A stretch of DNA of 64,000 nucleotides from an uncultured Erythrobacter sp. (GCA_947498065.1 CANMIS010000003.1:524739-588738), one strand, 5' to 3'; positions 1-9,367 are shown, numbered from the stretch's first letter. The notes: a model not told the origin generated them from the letters alone. Numbers and translations are program-made.

Positions 1-342
1 GCCTTTGGGCTCATAGCGAACCTCGGCCTTCGCGCCGAGCAGACCCAAGGGGAATTGCACCGGGCGCTTTTCAGGTTTGGCCCATTTGTCCATGTTCTTC
101 AGCGCATGTTTGCCCGCACCAACCGTACCCGCAATATCGGTGATCATGGATTGATCGACGGAGCGATTGCCGAAATCCGCGCTCATCGCTTTGCACAGGT
201 TCTCGCTGTGATCCTTCAGCAGCGCCATCGCCCGCTTTACCCGGTCCTTGCGCATGTTCATGCTTTCGGGACGGGACGCGGTAAAGGCCTCTCGCTGGCG
301 CCGCAAAATGGCGTCCAAGTCTGCTTTGCGATCATCGGCCAT
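1..342 (-). CDS. Aldehyde dehydrogenase, coniferyl-aldehyde-dehydrogenase type (N-terminal part)
   Basis: Only the first 114 codons lie in the window; the gene continues past the left edge. The protein begins MADDRKADLDAILRRQREAF and includes SADFGNRSVDQS and a TVGAGKHALKNMDKW stretch. This resembles the N-terminal region of NAD(P)-dependent aldehyde dehydrogenases of the coniferyl-aldehyde type (CalB-like), which oxidise aromatic or long-chain aldehydes to acids. The catalytic Cys and Glu lie outside the window, so activity cannot be checked. The start at 342 is supported by a GGAGAGAA ribosome site just upstream. The gene is divergent from the thiolase at 532. The subfamily is less certain than the superfamily. 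Confidence 0.75.
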   Translation of the reverse strand, partial: MADDRKADLDAILRRQREAFTASRPESMNMRKDRVKRAMALLKDHSENLCKAMSADFGNRSVDQSMITDIAGTVGAGKHALKNMDKWAKPEKRPVQFPLGLLGAKAEVRYEPKG

Positions 343-378
343 GGGGTTCTCTCCAGAAATTTGAGTTTTGATTTGCCA

Positions 379-412
379 TGCTTGTCGCCAAAAAACTGGC
401 GTGTGACAAGCA
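379..412. promoter_or_regulatory. Inverted repeat in a divergent promoter region
   Basis: The arms TGCTTGTC (379-386) and GACAAGCA (405-412) are perfectly complementary and enclose a second short pair GCCA/TGGC. The dyad lies in the 189-bp space between the divergent aldehyde dehydrogenase and thiolase genes, which is a typical place for an operator. No regulator gene lies beside it, and a random dyad of this size is possible. Confidence 0.35.
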
Positions 413-531
413 CAATGCGAGTGCGCGTCGCACCATGAAACTGCACATTGCCAATGCCGCAGCGCAGCATTACATCGCGCAGGACATCACCCAGTGATAC
501 GAAACTCAAGATTTTAGCCAAGGAACCCCAA

Positions 532-1728
532 ATGGCCCATTTTTCCGCCAATGATCCGATCGTCATTCTCTCTTACGCACGCACGCCAATGGGCGGAATG
601 CAGGGCGCTTTGGCCGATGTATCGGCGACAGATCTTGGCGCGACAGCGGTAAAGGCTGCGGTGGAGCGTTCGGGCGTAAACGGCGAAGACTTCGACCGCG
701 CCTATATGGGCTGCGTCCTGCCCGCTGGTTTGGGTCAGGCCCCTGCGCGTCAGGCTGCGATCAAGGCTGGTCTGCCGAAAACCGTGCAAGCGACCACGGT
801 CAACAAGGTCTGCGGCTCTGGCATGCAGACGGTGATTATGGGCAGCGAGGCTTTGGCATCGGGCACGATCGACATGGTGGTCGCCGGCGGAATGGAGAGC
901 ATGACCAATGCTCCGTATCTGCTGAAGAAGCATCGCTCTGGCGCGCGTCTGGGCCATGACACGACCTATGATCACATGTTCCTCGATGGGCTGGAAGATG
1001 CCTACGAAGAAGGCCGCGCGATGGGCACTTTCGCTCAGGACACAGCGAACGATTATCAAATGACGCGCGAGGAGATGGACGAATATTCCATCGAAAGCCT
1101 GCGCCGCGCCAATGCCGCGATCGAAAGCGGCGCGTTCGCCGATGAAGTCGTGCCGGTGACGTTCAAGACCCGTAAGGGCGATGTCACCGTCGACACCGAC
1201 GAAGCACCCGGCAAAGGCCGCCCGGACAAAATCCCGCAATTGCGCGCTGCTTTCGCCAAGGACGGCACGATCACGGCGGCAACCTCCAGCTCCATCTCTG
1301 ACGGTGCGGCAGCGGTCGTTCTAACCCGCGAAAGCGTGGCGGCGGAAAAGAGCGCGACACCGGTCGCAAAGATTGTCGCCATGGCGGCCCATGCGCGCGA
1401 GCCAAAGGATTTCACCATCGCGCCAATCGGAGCGATTGAAAAAGTGCTTAAGGGTGCCGGTTGGTCAGTGGACGATGTTGAGCTGTGGGAAGTGAACGAG
1501 GCGTTTGCCTGCGTCGCCATGTTCGCGATGCGCGACCTCGGCATTGATCACGCGAAGATCAATGTGAATGGCGGCGGCACGGCCCTGGGTCACCCCATCG
1601 GCGCCAGCGGCACCCGCATCATCGTGACCCTTCTCAATGCGCTCAAAAAACAAGGCAAGACTAAGGGCGTTGCCAGCCTGTGCATCGGCGGCGGCGAAGC
1701 TACCGCGGTTGCGGTTGAGATTGTTTGA
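532..1728 (+). CDS. Acetyl-CoA C-acetyltransferase (thiolase)
   Basis: A 398-residue thiolase that interconverts two acetyl-CoA (or a 3-ketoacyl-CoA plus CoA) with acetoacetyl-CoA in the cytosol. The acyl-accepting cysteine is visible as Cys94 in VNKVCGSGMQ. The active-site histidine is in ALGHPIGASG (about His354), and the second catalytic cysteine is in SLCIGGGEA (about Cys384). Length is normal for the family. The ATG at 532 was chosen over an in-frame ATG at 448 because AAGGA precedes it and the thiolase fold starts there. The stop overlaps the next start (TGATG), so the small lipoprotein behind it is probably co-translated. Degradative and biosynthetic thiolases cannot be told apart here, and no PHA genes are nearby. 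Confidence 0.93.
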   Translation: MAHFSANDPIVILSYARTPMGGMQGALADVSATDLGATAVKAAVERSGVNGEDFDRAYMGCVLPAGLGQAPARQAAIKAGLPKTVQATTVNKVCGSGMQTVIMGSEALASGTIDMVVAGGMESMTNAPYLLKKHRSGARLGHDTTYDHMFLDGLEDAYEEGRAMGTFAQDTANDYQMTREEMDEYSIESLRRANAAIESGAFADEVVPVTFKTRKGDVTVDTDEAPGKGRPDKIPQLRAAFAKDGTITAATSSSISDGAAAVVLTRESVAAEKSATPVAKIVAMAAHAREPKDFTIAPIGAIEKVLKGAGWSVDDVELWEVNEAFACVAMFAMRDLGIDHAKINVNGGGTALGHPIGASGTRIIVTLLNALKKQGKTKGVASLCIGGGEATAVAVEIV

Positions 1729-2171
1729 TGCAGCTTCGCAAAGCCGCTGCCTGTTTCGCTCTGCCAGCGCTGATCACGCTTAGCGCTTGCGGGGAAACGG
1801 CGACCGGCGGCGCGGACGAGACCGAGGTCAGCGGAGAGGCAGCAGAGGCCCCTGCCCGCGCTGAAACCGCTGAGGGTCCAGGCTTTGTGATGGTCCCCGG
1901 CCTCTATGCCATTGGCAGCAATGGTACGATCTACGCCAAGACAAAGCTCGATGCCGACGGAACCTATGTGGACTACAACCCGCAGAATGTCCGCGTGGGC
2001 AGCGGAACGTGGGACGTTGATGGCGCGTCATTCTGCTTCAACCCGCGCGGTGAGGATGGCGAAGCGCGAGAGAAGCGCTGCTGGGATAATGACGCGGCAA
2101 GTGCTGACGGCAGCTTCACCACTACATTGTCAGACGGCAGCGAAAGCTATGAGATTACCCCGCTGAAATAG
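1728..2171 (+). CDS. Small predicted lipoprotein of unknown function
   Basis: A 147-residue protein with an N-terminal signal peptide ending in the lipobox LSAC (Cys at about residue 22), so it is predicted to be lipidated and attached to the inner or outer membrane. The mature part starts with an acidic, Ala/Glu-rich linker. A compact domain follows with two cysteines (FCFNPRG and KRCWDN) that could form a disulfide. I do not recognise a named family. The ATG at 1728 overlaps the thiolase stop; a TTG at 1725 would add one residue. It converges on the SH3 protein, with only 10 bp between the stops. Confidence 0.8.
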   Translation: MQLRKAAACFALPALITLSACGETATGGADETEVSGEAAEAPARAETAEGPGFVMVPGLYAIGSNGTIYAKTKLDADGTYVDYNPQNVRVGSGTWDVDGASFCFNPRGEDGEAREKRCWDNDAASADGSFTTTLSDGSESYEITPLK

Positions 2172-2181
2172 CGCGGGCCGT

Positions 2182-2664
2182 TCAGGGCGCGCCGGTGCCC
2201 CATAGGCGATCTTCCGGTGCCCAGCCCTTGCGCCCCGCAATATCGAGCTCACACCAGCCCGCCTCGCATGTGCCCAGTTTGCCGACATTGCCCGGCATCG
2301 CCCGCCATCTGAGCGCAGATGTGGCGCTGGCAGAAGCACGCAGGTCAATCGGCCCTTCGCCAATGATCATGGCCGTGCGCGCGGCGCTCAGCAGGCTACG
2401 CGTGACCCATCCCTGCTGCCCATCGGGATCTTCAATCAGGCGCCAGCCTTCGCGCAGGCGGATGACTTTGATCGGCAGGCCTTTGCGTTTGTAGACCCAT
2501 TCAATCGGGTAATCGACGCTCGGCCCGACCCGCATATTGACCCGCTCAGAATCAATCGAAGCCCAATAGGGCGTCTCGCGGTCCTGCGCATTCAGCGGCG
2601 CGCCAAGGGGCACCAAAGCGAGCAAGCCCAACGCGGCTAAGGCAGAGACTACAAATCGTTTCAT
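2182..2664 (-). CDS. Exported SH3-domain protein
   Basis: A 160-residue protein with a signal peptide (residues 1 to about 26, ending near PLNAQD) followed by bacterial SH3-like repeats. The first is recognisable from VNMRVGPSVDYPIEWVYKRKG and GWRLIEDPDGQQGWV, and a second, weaker one runs from PIDLRASASATS to the C terminus. Such domains bind peptidoglycan or other envelope components, and this protein probably acts in the periplasm. The start at 2664 was chosen because GGAG lies just before it; longer in-frame starts at 2679 and 2694 lack a site and would bury the signal peptide. Two cysteines (GTCEAGWCEL) may form a disulfide. Confidence 0.85.
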   Translation of the reverse strand: MKRFVVSALAALGLLALVPLGAPLNAQDRETPYWASIDSERVNMRVGPSVDYPIEWVYKRKGLPIKVIRLREGWRLIEDPDGQQGWVTRSLLSAARTAMIIGEGPIDLRASASATSALRWRAMPGNVGKLGTCEAGWCELDIAGRKGWAPEDRLWGTGAP

Positions 2665-2746
2665 AACAGCTCCATTCATAGCTTCATTGGGCACGCGGCT
2701 TCAAGCGCGCTTGACCTGTGCGCCCACAAGCCATTAGCCCTAGCTG

Positions 2747-3769
2747 ATGCCAAATGAACCTGCGCAGACCCAGCGCCGCAATGCGCGCGAAATGAAAGTG
2801 GTGGTGACCCGCCAGCTGATGCCTTCTGTAGAGGCGCGGATGAGCGAGCTGTTTGATTGCCAGCTCAACACCACTGACGAGCCGATGAGCCGCGAGGCTT
2901 TGATTGGAGCAATGAAGAGCTGCGATGTGCTGGTCCCAACCGTTACCGACCGGATTGATGCCGATATGATCGCCGAGGCTGGCGAGCAGCTCGGCCTGAT
3001 CGCGAGTTTTGGCGCGGGGATCGAGCATATTGATCTGGCCGCTGCGGCGGCGCGCAAGATTTTCGTCACCAACACGCCGGGCGTATTTACTGACGACACC
3101 GCCGATATTGCGATGGCGGGCATCATCGGTGTGCCCCGGCGCATTCGCGAAGGCACCGCCTTGGTCCGGCGCGGGGAATGGACCGGATGGGCGCCATCAG
3201 GTCTGCTGGGGCGCAAGCTTGGCGGAAAGACGCTGGGCATTGTCGGCATGGGCCGGATTGGCCAGGCGGTTGCGCACCGAGCGCGCGCTTTCGGGCTGGA
3301 GATTGCGTACAACAATCGCAAACGCCTGCCAGAGGCGGTTGAAAAGATGTTTGGAGCGCGCTTCGTTGAACAGCTCGACGATTTGCTGGCTGAGGCCGAT
3401 ATCGTGACCATCCACAGCCCGCTAACCGATGATACCCGCAATATGCTCGATGCCCGACGCTTTGCGATAATGAAGCCGGGCGCGAGCGTGATCAACACCG
3501 CGCGCGGGGAATTGATCGATCAAGAAGCGTTGATTGAGGCGCTTTACAATGGCCATCTCGCGGGCGCTGGCCTGGATGTCTATCCCGATGAGCCGAACGT
3601 CGACAAACGCCTGCTTCAGCACCCGAATGTCATGACCCTGCCCCATATCGGCAGCGCGACGGCGGAGGGGCGCGAGGCCTCTGGTGAGAAGGTGATCGCC
3701 AACATCCGCTTTTGGGCCGATGGGCATCGCCCGCCTGATCAAGTGCTGGAAGCACTCATTTCGGGGTAA
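2747..3769 (+). CDS. D-2-hydroxyacid dehydrogenase (glyoxylate/hydroxypyruvate reductase type)
   Basis: A 340-residue member of the NAD(P)-dependent D-isomer-specific 2-hydroxyacid dehydrogenases. The nucleotide-binding motif is GIVGMGRIGQAVA (about residues 164-176). The catalytic triad is seen as Arg in NTARGELID, Glu in DVYPDEPNV and His in LPHIGSATAEGRE. The SASFG-like part of the substrate loop (LIASFGAGIEHID) fits glyoxylate reductase-like enzymes, but the physiological acid cannot be fixed from sequence. An alternative start is Met16 at 2792. It is divergent from the SH3 gene. Confidence 0.9.
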   Translation: MPNEPAQTQRRNAREMKVVVTRQLMPSVEARMSELFDCQLNTTDEPMSREALIGAMKSCDVLVPTVTDRIDADMIAEAGEQLGLIASFGAGIEHIDLAAAAARKIFVTNTPGVFTDDTADIAMAGIIGVPRRIREGTALVRRGEWTGWAPSGLLGRKLGGKTLGIVGMGRIGQAVAHRARAFGLEIAYNNRKRLPEAVEKMFGARFVEQLDDLLAEADIVTIHSPLTDDTRNMLDARRFAIMKPGASVINTARGELIDQEALIEALYNGHLAGAGLDVYPDEPNVDKRLLQHPNVMTLPHIGSATAEGREASGEKVIANIRFWADGHRPPDQVLEALISG

Positions 3770-3876
3770 GTGAAATTAATGCCATTGATATTGCGCGCGG
3801 ATTGAAACAAAGCGCGTGCAAAGGGATCAATTTGAGCAATGACCGCATGGCTGTGCGGCATTGGGGGGACATAAGA

Positions 3877-5190
3877 ATGCTGCGCAAGGCGCTTTCACTC
3901 ATCGTTGCTGTCGGTCTGGCTGCGCCGGTTTCTGCGCAAGAGGCCGCCGCTGCGGCGCCTGCTGCTGTTATTCCGGACACGGGCGACACCGCTTGGATCT
4001 TGGCTTCCTCCGCCTTCGTGCTGCTAATGACATTGCCGGGCCTTGCGCTGTTTTATGGCGGACTAGTGCGATCTAAAAACCTGCTTTCGGTCGTCCTGCA
4101 ATGCGGCGCGATTGCCGCTGCTGCTTCGGTACTATGGGTGATTGTCGGCTACACCGTCGCCTTTGGTCCTGTCACCACAGGCTGGATGGGCGGCGGCAGC
4201 GCTTTTATGTTCGATAACCTAGCCACAGTGCGCGATGGCACTTTGGTGCCGGAAAGCTCGTTTGCGCTGTTCCAGATGACCTTTGCGGTGATCACCCCGG
4301 CCCTGATGGTCGGCGCATGGGTGGAGCGCGCGCGCTTTGCCTGGGTGCTGGCGTTTTGCGCGCTATGGGGCCTGGTCGTTTACGCGCCGGTTGCGCATTG
4401 GCTGTGGGGCGGCGGTTGGCTCGCGAGCCAGTTCGGCACGCTCGATTTTGCTGGCGGCCTCGTGGTGCATACCACCGCCGGTGTCTCGGCCCTGCTCGTC
4501 GCGCTGCTGCTGGGCAAACGTGATGGCTTCCCAAAGAAGCTGATTTTGCCGCACGCACCAGCACTGACCATGGTCGGCGCAGCGCTCCTATGGGTGGGCT
4601 GGTTCGGGTTCAACGGCGGCTCTGCCTTGGGCGGGAATGACAACGCTTCCTCCGCCATTATCAACACGCATATTGCCGCCAGTGCAGCCGCGCTCACTTG
4701 GCTGCTGGTTGAACGGCTCGCGCTGGGTAAGCCGACCACGATTGGCTGGGCGACGGGCGCGATTGCGGGCCTTGCCACGATAACGCCAGCGGCGGTGTTT
4801 GTCTCACCCGGGGCGGCGATCCTGTTCGGTGTGGCGGGTTCGCTGGTTTGTTACGGCGCGATCCAGCTGATCAAACTGAAATGGCACATTGACGATTCGC
4901 TCGATGTGTTTGCGGTCCACGGCGTTGGCGGATTGCTTGGCACGATGCTGCTAGCGGTGTTCCTTGCTCCAGAGCTTGGCGGAACGGGCTATTTCCCCGG
5001 TATGGACATGAGCAGCCAGCTGCTTGCACAATTTGTTGGGATTGGCGCGGTTGCCTTGTGGAGCGCGATTGGCACCACGATCCTTGCCCTGATGGTTTCG
5101 GCGTTCTTCCCAATGCGGGTCGATCAGGAAGAAGAGATCGAGGGCCTGGATGTGACCAGCCACGGCGAGCGCGCCTGGGACATCGACTAG
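3877..5190 (+). CDS. amtB: Ammonium transporter (Amt/MEP/Rh family)
   Basis: A 437-residue channel with a cleavable N-terminal signal peptide (ends around PVSAQEA) and about eleven membrane segments, the usual Amt build. It conducts ammonium/ammonia across the inner membrane. Family marks include FYGGLVRSKN, the GGLVVHTTAGVSALL segment with the first pore histidine, and VHGVGGLLGTML with the second. The ATG at 3877 has a GGGGG ribosome site; an upstream in-frame ATG at 3802 would add an unlikely soluble leader before the signal peptide. No glnK lies next to it here, although the two genes are commonly paired, so the PII partner must be encoded elsewhere. Confidence 0.95.
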   Translation: MLRKALSLIVAVGLAAPVSAQEAAAAAPAAVIPDTGDTAWILASSAFVLLMTLPGLALFYGGLVRSKNLLSVVLQCGAIAAAASVLWVIVGYTVAFGPVTTGWMGGGSAFMFDNLATVRDGTLVPESSFALFQMTFAVITPALMVGAWVERARFAWVLAFCALWGLVVYAPVAHWLWGGGWLASQFGTLDFAGGLVVHTTAGVSALLVALLLGKRDGFPKKLILPHAPALTMVGAALLWVGWFGFNGGSALGGNDNASSAIINTHIAASAAALTWLLVERLALGKPTTIGWATGAIAGLATITPAAVFVSPGAAILFGVAGSLVCYGAIQLIKLKWHIDDSLDVFAVHGVGGLLGTMLLAVFLAPELGGTGYFPGMDMSSQLLAQFVGIGAVALWSAIGTTILALMVSAFFPMRVDQEEEIEGLDVTSHGERAWDID

Positions 5191-5203
5191 GGGTTTTGAG
5201 AGG

Positions 5204-6292
5204 TTAGAGCGCGTCCAATGCGCGGCTGATCTTGACCCATTCCGATTTGATATGGTCGTGCATGATGACGCGCGGCCGGGCCTGCGTCTCGGGTGTCTTG
5301 CGGCTTGCGAGCACCCGTTCCAGTACGAATTCCTCCGGCCACCCGGCCCATTCGCCCGCAGGATTTAACAGATTGAACGAGAACGCGGGCTCCACCTCGC
5401 AGCGATAGATCGTCTCCAGCTCTTCCTTGGAATAGCCGGCATCAGTGATCATCTCCGCGATGCGGAAATAGTGATGCTCGTCGAGTTCAGTATCGAGGAA
5501 CGTGTCCGACAGCACCGACCACACAGGCAGCCTTCGGGCGATTTCTTCGTCCGTCAGAACCGGCAGCTGAGCCAGAGCGAGCGCTGAAGGCGCGCCGTCA
5601 CGCATTTCCTCACGCAGGATACCAACCACCTCACGGATCGCGCGGCGCGATGTGGCGAGCTCCAGATGTTTATAGGGCAGCTCGATCCGCAGGTCCGATT
5701 GCTCCGGCGTTCCGGCGGTGCACTCAGGATGGATCACCCCGTCCCTGCTCGACCAAATCGCGAGCGTACGAACCGGCGGCTTGTCCGACAAATCCTCATC
5801 AAACGGGGGATTATCGACGCTGTGATCGTTCATCGCCTCGTACAGACGCCAGGCATTGTTTGCCCGGCTGTCGCCCGAAAACGGCGATCCCAATGTCATC
5901 GCCAGATCAATGTGATGCGGCAGGCGGTGCGCGAGCAGCCGCGCGTAAAGCCCGCCGAGGCTCCAGCCAATAACGATGATCTTTTGCGAGGCTTGGTCCG
6001 ACAATCTGGCAATGTGATCTTCCACCGCAGTGATCCGCGCAGGCGTCACCTTGGTGTTGAGGCCGTTCTCCCAGCCATGCGCATCAAATCCGGCCTGCCG
6101 CAGGTTCGCGATCAACAGCGCGGTTGCGGCATTGTTCGACAGCATGCCGGGGATCACCAGAGCAGTCTTGCCGTTCGCAAATGGCTCCACCGGATCGGCG
6201 GAACGCAGCGGGGCGACAAAGACCTTAGGCAAAGCCAAGAGCTCGCTGGCGAGGCTCAAAAAGCCGGGGCGTTGAGGTTTGGTCTCGGTCAC
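5204..6292 (-). CDS. Alpha/beta hydrolase fused to a DUF7079-like domain
   Basis: A 362-residue protein. Residues about 1-235 form an alpha/beta hydrolase with the nucleophile elbow GWSLGGLYA and a lipase/PGAP1-like start (TALVIPGMLSNNAA). The last 115 or so residues (from RRLPVWSVLSDTFLDTEL through EWAGWPEEFVLERV) resemble the small stand-alone family DUF7079, whose function is unknown. There is no signal peptide, so it is probably cytosolic. Its start overlaps the stop of the GNAT gene by 4 bp (ATGA) at the distal end of the fab operon, which hints at lipid or acyl-ester chemistry. The substrate is unknown and the DUF assignment is from memory. Confidence 0.8.
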   Translation of the reverse strand: MTETKPQRPGFLSLASELLALPKVFVAPLRSADPVEPFANGKTALVIPGMLSNNAATALLIANLRQAGFDAHGWENGLNTKVTPARITAVEDHIARLSDQASQKIIVIGWSLGGLYARLLAHRLPHHIDLAMTLGSPFSGDSRANNAWRLYEAMNDHSVDNPPFDEDLSDKPPVRTLAIWSSRDGVIHPECTAGTPEQSDLRIELPYKHLELATSRRAIREVVGILREEMRDGAPSALALAQLPVLTDEEIARRLPVWSVLSDTFLDTELDEHHYFRIAEMITDAGYSKEELETIYRCEVEPAFSFNLLNPAGEWAGWPEEFVLERVLASRKTPETQARPRVIMHDHIKSEWVKISRALDAL

Positions 6293-6753
6293 TGTGCGGC
6301 ACTCAAAGAGAGGGCGTAAAAGCGGTTGTCGCCATTGTCCTGATATCCAGCAAAGGGCTCGGTCTCGGTGAAACCAAAGCTGCGATACAGGCCATTTGCA
6401 GCGTCAAAAGCAGGATTGATTCCGGTCTCGAGCTTTACGGTGTGAAAGCCATCGGCACGCGCGACCTCCAGCATGCGCGATAGCAGCCCTTTGCCCGCCC
6501 CTCGCCCAGCTGCCTCGCGCGCGGCGCGCATCGACTTGATCTCGGCAAAATCTGGATGGGAACGCAGCGCGCCTACCGCCAGCAATGCGCCCGCTTCCCA
6601 AGCGCCGAACAGGCGAATGTCGGGGGCATTGAGACGTTCGATATCAAACGCATAGGCCGTGCCCGGCGGCGAGACGACCTGCATATCCGCATGGTGATAT
6701 TCCAGCAGTTTCAGGACGCTCTCATCCGCAAGGCTGGCTTCGCCAAAATGCAT
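6289..6753 (-). CDS. GNAT family N-acetyltransferase
   Basis: A 154-residue GNAT enzyme. The acetyl-CoA binding motif A is visible as REAAGRGAGKGLLSRMLEVA, and the C-terminal part FDAANGLYRSFGFTETEPF is the usual motif B region. It should transfer an acetyl group from acetyl-CoA to an amine, but the acceptor cannot be predicted. The start at 6753 follows fabI by about 15 bp, and the end overlaps the hydrolase, so it is probably expressed with the fatty-acid genes. Confidence 0.88.
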   Translation of the reverse strand: MHFGEASLADESVLKLLEYHHADMQVVSPPGTAYAFDIERLNAPDIRLFGAWEAGALLAVGALRSHPDFAEIKSMRAAREAAGRGAGKGLLSRMLEVARADGFHTVKLETGINPAFDAANGLYRSFGFTETEPFAGYQDNGDNRFYALSLSAAQ

Positions 6754-6768
6754 GAGGTCAATCGCCGA

Positions 6769-7557
6769 TCATAGATTGTCGAGCTGCGGCATGCCCAGAA
6801 CGTGGAAACCGCCATCGACGTGGATGATCTCGCCAGTCGTGAACGCGCCAGCATCGCTGCACAAATAGACCGCCGTGCCGCCGACCGCCTCCAGCGTCGC
6901 ATTGCTGCGCATCGGGGCATTGGTGTCCGTGTGACGATAGGTTCTGCGCGCGCCGCCAATCGCCGACATCGCCAGTGTCTTCATAGGACCAGGGCTGATC
7001 GTGTTCACGCGAATGCCCTCTGGCCCGAGGTCGTCAGCCAGATAGCGCACCGCCGATTCCAGCGCCGCCTTGGCCACGCCCATCACGTTGTAATTTGGGG
7101 TCACTCGGGTTGAACCCATATAGCTGAGCGTCAGGATCGTCCCGCCATTCTCCACCATCATCGGATGCGCGCGGCGCGTCACCTCGATCAGGCTGTAGGC
7201 GGAGATATCCATGCAGTTCTTGAAGTTATCGCGTGAAGTATCGAGGAATCGTCCGGTGAGCTCCGACTTGTCAGAAAAGGCGATGGCATGGACTACGAAA
7301 TCGAGCGTGTCCCACCGTTCCTGCAAGGCGGCAAAGGCCGCATCGAGCGAAGTATCATCGGTCACATCAACATCAAGCATGACGTCCGAGCCGACGCTCT
7401 GAGCAAGCGGCTCCAACCTTTTGCCAAATCCCTCACCCTGATAGGTGAAAGCCAGCTCAGCGCCCGCATCGGCGCAGGCCTTGGCGATGCCCCAGGCGAT
7501 CGAGCGATCATTCGCGACGCCCATCACAAGTCCGCGTTTTCCCGTAAGGACGCCCAT
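6769..7557 (-). CDS. fabI: Enoyl-[acyl-carrier-protein] reductase FabI
   Basis: A 262-residue SDR-type enoyl-ACP reductase, the last step of each fatty-acid elongation cycle. The nucleotide-binding start GLVMGVANDRSIAWGIA is typical of FabI. The catalytic residues appear as Tyr146 and Tyr156 with Lys163 in YMGSTRVTPNYNVMGVAK, and the C-terminal GEIIHVDGGFHVLGM is conserved. It lies 45 bp after fabB in the fabA-fabB-fabI operon. This gene is the target class of triclosan and diazaborines. I see nothing unusual in it. Confidence 0.97.
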   Translation of the reverse strand: MGVLTGKRGLVMGVANDRSIAWGIAKACADAGAELAFTYQGEGFGKRLEPLAQSVGSDVMLDVDVTDDTSLDAAFAALQERWDTLDFVVHAIAFSDKSELTGRFLDTSRDNFKNCMDISAYSLIEVTRRAHPMMVENGGTILTLSYMGSTRVTPNYNVMGVAKAALESAVRYLADDLGPEGIRVNTISPGPMKTLAMSAIGGARRTYRHTDTNAPMRSNATLEAVGGTAVYLCSDAGAFTTGEIIHVDGGFHVLGMPQLDNL

Positions 7558-7602
7558 GACCCTATCACCTCACCTGCCAGCAGATTATCCTGCGTTAAAT
7601 TC

Positions 7603-8832
7603 TCACCCGTGAAATTTCGACATCAGCATCGAACCATTGGTGCCGCCAAATCCGAAGCTATTGGTCATAACCGTATCAAGCCCGGCATTTTCGACCAACT
7701 GCGTCGCAATCTCTTCCGGTTTCAATGCCGGGTCGAGCGTCTCCACGTTGATCGACGGAATGATGAAGTCATGCTCCAACGCGAGCAGGCAATAGATCGC
7801 CTCTTGCGCGCCGGTTGCCCCTTGGCTGTGACCCGTCATCGACTTGGTTGAGCTGACCGGCGGGGTGGAGCCATCGCCAAACACGCGGCGGACCGCTTCG
7901 ATCTCGCCAACATCGCCAACCGGCGTCGAGGTGCCGTGCGCGTTGATATAGCTGACCTTGCGGTCTTCGCTGAGGGTCTTGATAGCGCCGCGCATCGCCC
8001 GCTCGCCGCCCTCACCCGAAGGCGCAACCATGTCCGCACCGTCCGAAGTGGCGCAGAAGCCGGTGACCTCGGCATAGATTTTCGCACCGCGTGCCTGAGC
8101 ATGTTCGAGGCTTTCCAGCACGACCATCGCGCCGCCGCCGCCGATCACGAAACCATCGCGGTCTGCGTCAAACGCGCGAGAGGCGCGCTCTGGCGTGTCG
8201 TTATACTTGCTCGACATCGCGCCCATGGCGTCAAACAGGCAGGACAATGTCCAATCCAGCTCTTCGCCGCCGCCGCCAAACATGACGTCTTGCTGGCCCA
8301 GCGCGATCTGCTGAGCCGCCATGCCGATGCAGTGCAGCGAGGTGGAACAGGCCGAGGTGATCGAGAAGTTCATGCCCTTGATTTGATAGGCCGTCGCGAG
8401 GTTCGCGCTGACCGTAGAGGACATGGTCTTGGGCACAGCAAACGGCCCAATCCGTTTGGTTGAACCGTTCTTCAGTACCGTCTGATGCGCGGTCAGCATC
8501 GCGGAGGTTGACGGCCCGCCCGATCCAGCAATCACGCCGGTCATCGGGTTGATGACGTCTTTCTCTTCCAGGCCAGCATCGGCAATCGCCTGTCCCATGG
8601 CGATATGCGCATAGGCGGCGCCCGGCCCCATAAAGCGCAATGTGCGCTTGTCGACATGCTCTTTCACATCGAGGTCCACCGAACCCGCGATCTGAGAGCG
8701 AAAGCCGTGTTCGGCCATGTCTTCGTTAAAGCTGATGCCGGATTTGCCCGCTTTCAGCGAGGCCAGCACTTCTGCTTGATTGGTGCCAATCGAGGAGACG
8801 ATCCCCAGTCCGGTAATGACGACGCGACGCAT
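7603..8832 (-). CDS. fabB: 3-oxoacyl-ACP synthase I (FabB)
   Basis: A 409-residue condensing enzyme that elongates acyl-ACP with malonyl-ACP and is needed for the unsaturated branch opened by FabA. The catalytic Cys162 sits in [14 protein letters not shown], the two histidines in [11 protein letters not shown] (His299) and [14 protein letters not shown] (His335), with Lys330 before the latter. The type I (FabB rather than FabF) assignment rests mainly on its place directly after fabA. About 25 bp separate the two genes. Confidence 0.96.
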   Translation of the reverse strand: MRRVVITGLGIVSSIGTNQAEVLASLKAGKSGISFNEDMAEHGFRSQIAGSVDLDVKEHVDKRTLRFMGPGAAYAHIAMGQAIADAGLEEKDVINPMTGVIAGSGGPSTSAMLTAHQTVLKNGSTKRIGPFAVPKTMSSTVSANLATAYQIKGMNFSITSACSTSLHCIGMAAQQIALGQQDVMFGGGGEELDWTLSCLFDAMGAMSSKYNDTPERASRAFDADRDGFVIGGGGAMVVLESLEHAQARGAKIYAEVTGFCATSDGADMVAPSGEGGERAMRGAIKTLSEDRKVSYINAHGTSTPVGDVGEIEAVRRVFGDGSTPPVSSTKSMTGHSQGATGAQEAIYCLLALEHDFIIPSINVETLDPALKPEEIATQLVENAGLDTVMTNSFGFGGTNGSMLMSKFHG

Positions 8833-8857
8833 GATCTTCCCCTATCGTCTCTGGGCC

Positions 8858-9367
8858 TTAGGCCTCTGAGAGCGCAACTTTCATATCTTTAACTTGATAG
8901 ATGACCTCACCATCGGCCTCTACCCGGCCATCGGCCACACCCATCGTCAAACGCCGGGATTGCATCGCCTTGGTGAAATCCACGAAATAGGTGAGCTTCT
9001 TACGATCAGGTCGCACCATTCCGGTAAGCTTCACTTCGCCCACGCCCAGCGCATATCCGCGACCCTGCCAGCCGCGCCAGCCAAGGTTGAAGCCGGTGAG
9101 CTGCCATAGGCCATCGAGGCCAAGACAGCCGGGCATGATCGGATTGCCGGGAAAGTGGCAGTCGAAGAACCACAGGTCCGGTTTGATATCAAATTCGGCC
9201 ACCACATGGCCCTTGCCATGTTCCCCGCCATCGCCGGAGATATCGGTGATCCGGTCCATCATCAGCATCGGAGGTTCTGGCAATTGCGCATTGCCGGGGC
9301 CGAACAATTCGCCCCGCGCGCATTTGAGCAGATCTTCACGGTCAAAGCTGGTTGGAAAATCTGTCAT
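8858..9367 (-). CDS. fabA: 3-hydroxyacyl-ACP dehydratase/isomerase FabA
   Basis: A 169-residue hot-dog-fold enzyme that dehydrates 3-hydroxydecanoyl-ACP and isomerises the product to the cis-3 form, the branch point to unsaturated fatty acids. The active-site His71 and Asp85 are visible in [20 protein letters not shown]. It is the first gene of the leftward fab operon. Upstream is a roughly 310-bp leader without a gene. In many alphaproteobacteria an irr/fur-type gene precedes fabA; none is seen here. Confidence 0.97.
   Translation of the reverse strand: MTDFPTSFDREDLLKCARGELFGPGNAQLPEPPMLMMDRITDISGDGGEHGKGHVVAEFDIKPDLWFFDCHFPGNPIMPGCLGLDGLWQLTGFNLGWRGWQGRGYALGVGEVKLTGMVRPDRKKLTYFVDFTKAMQSRRLTMGVADGRVEADGEVIYQVKDMKVALSEA

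Noticed and set aside
514..1239. Minus-strand reading frame of 241 codons inside the thiolase gene
   Set aside because: The opposite strand encodes a full thiolase with all catalytic residues; this frame matches nothing.
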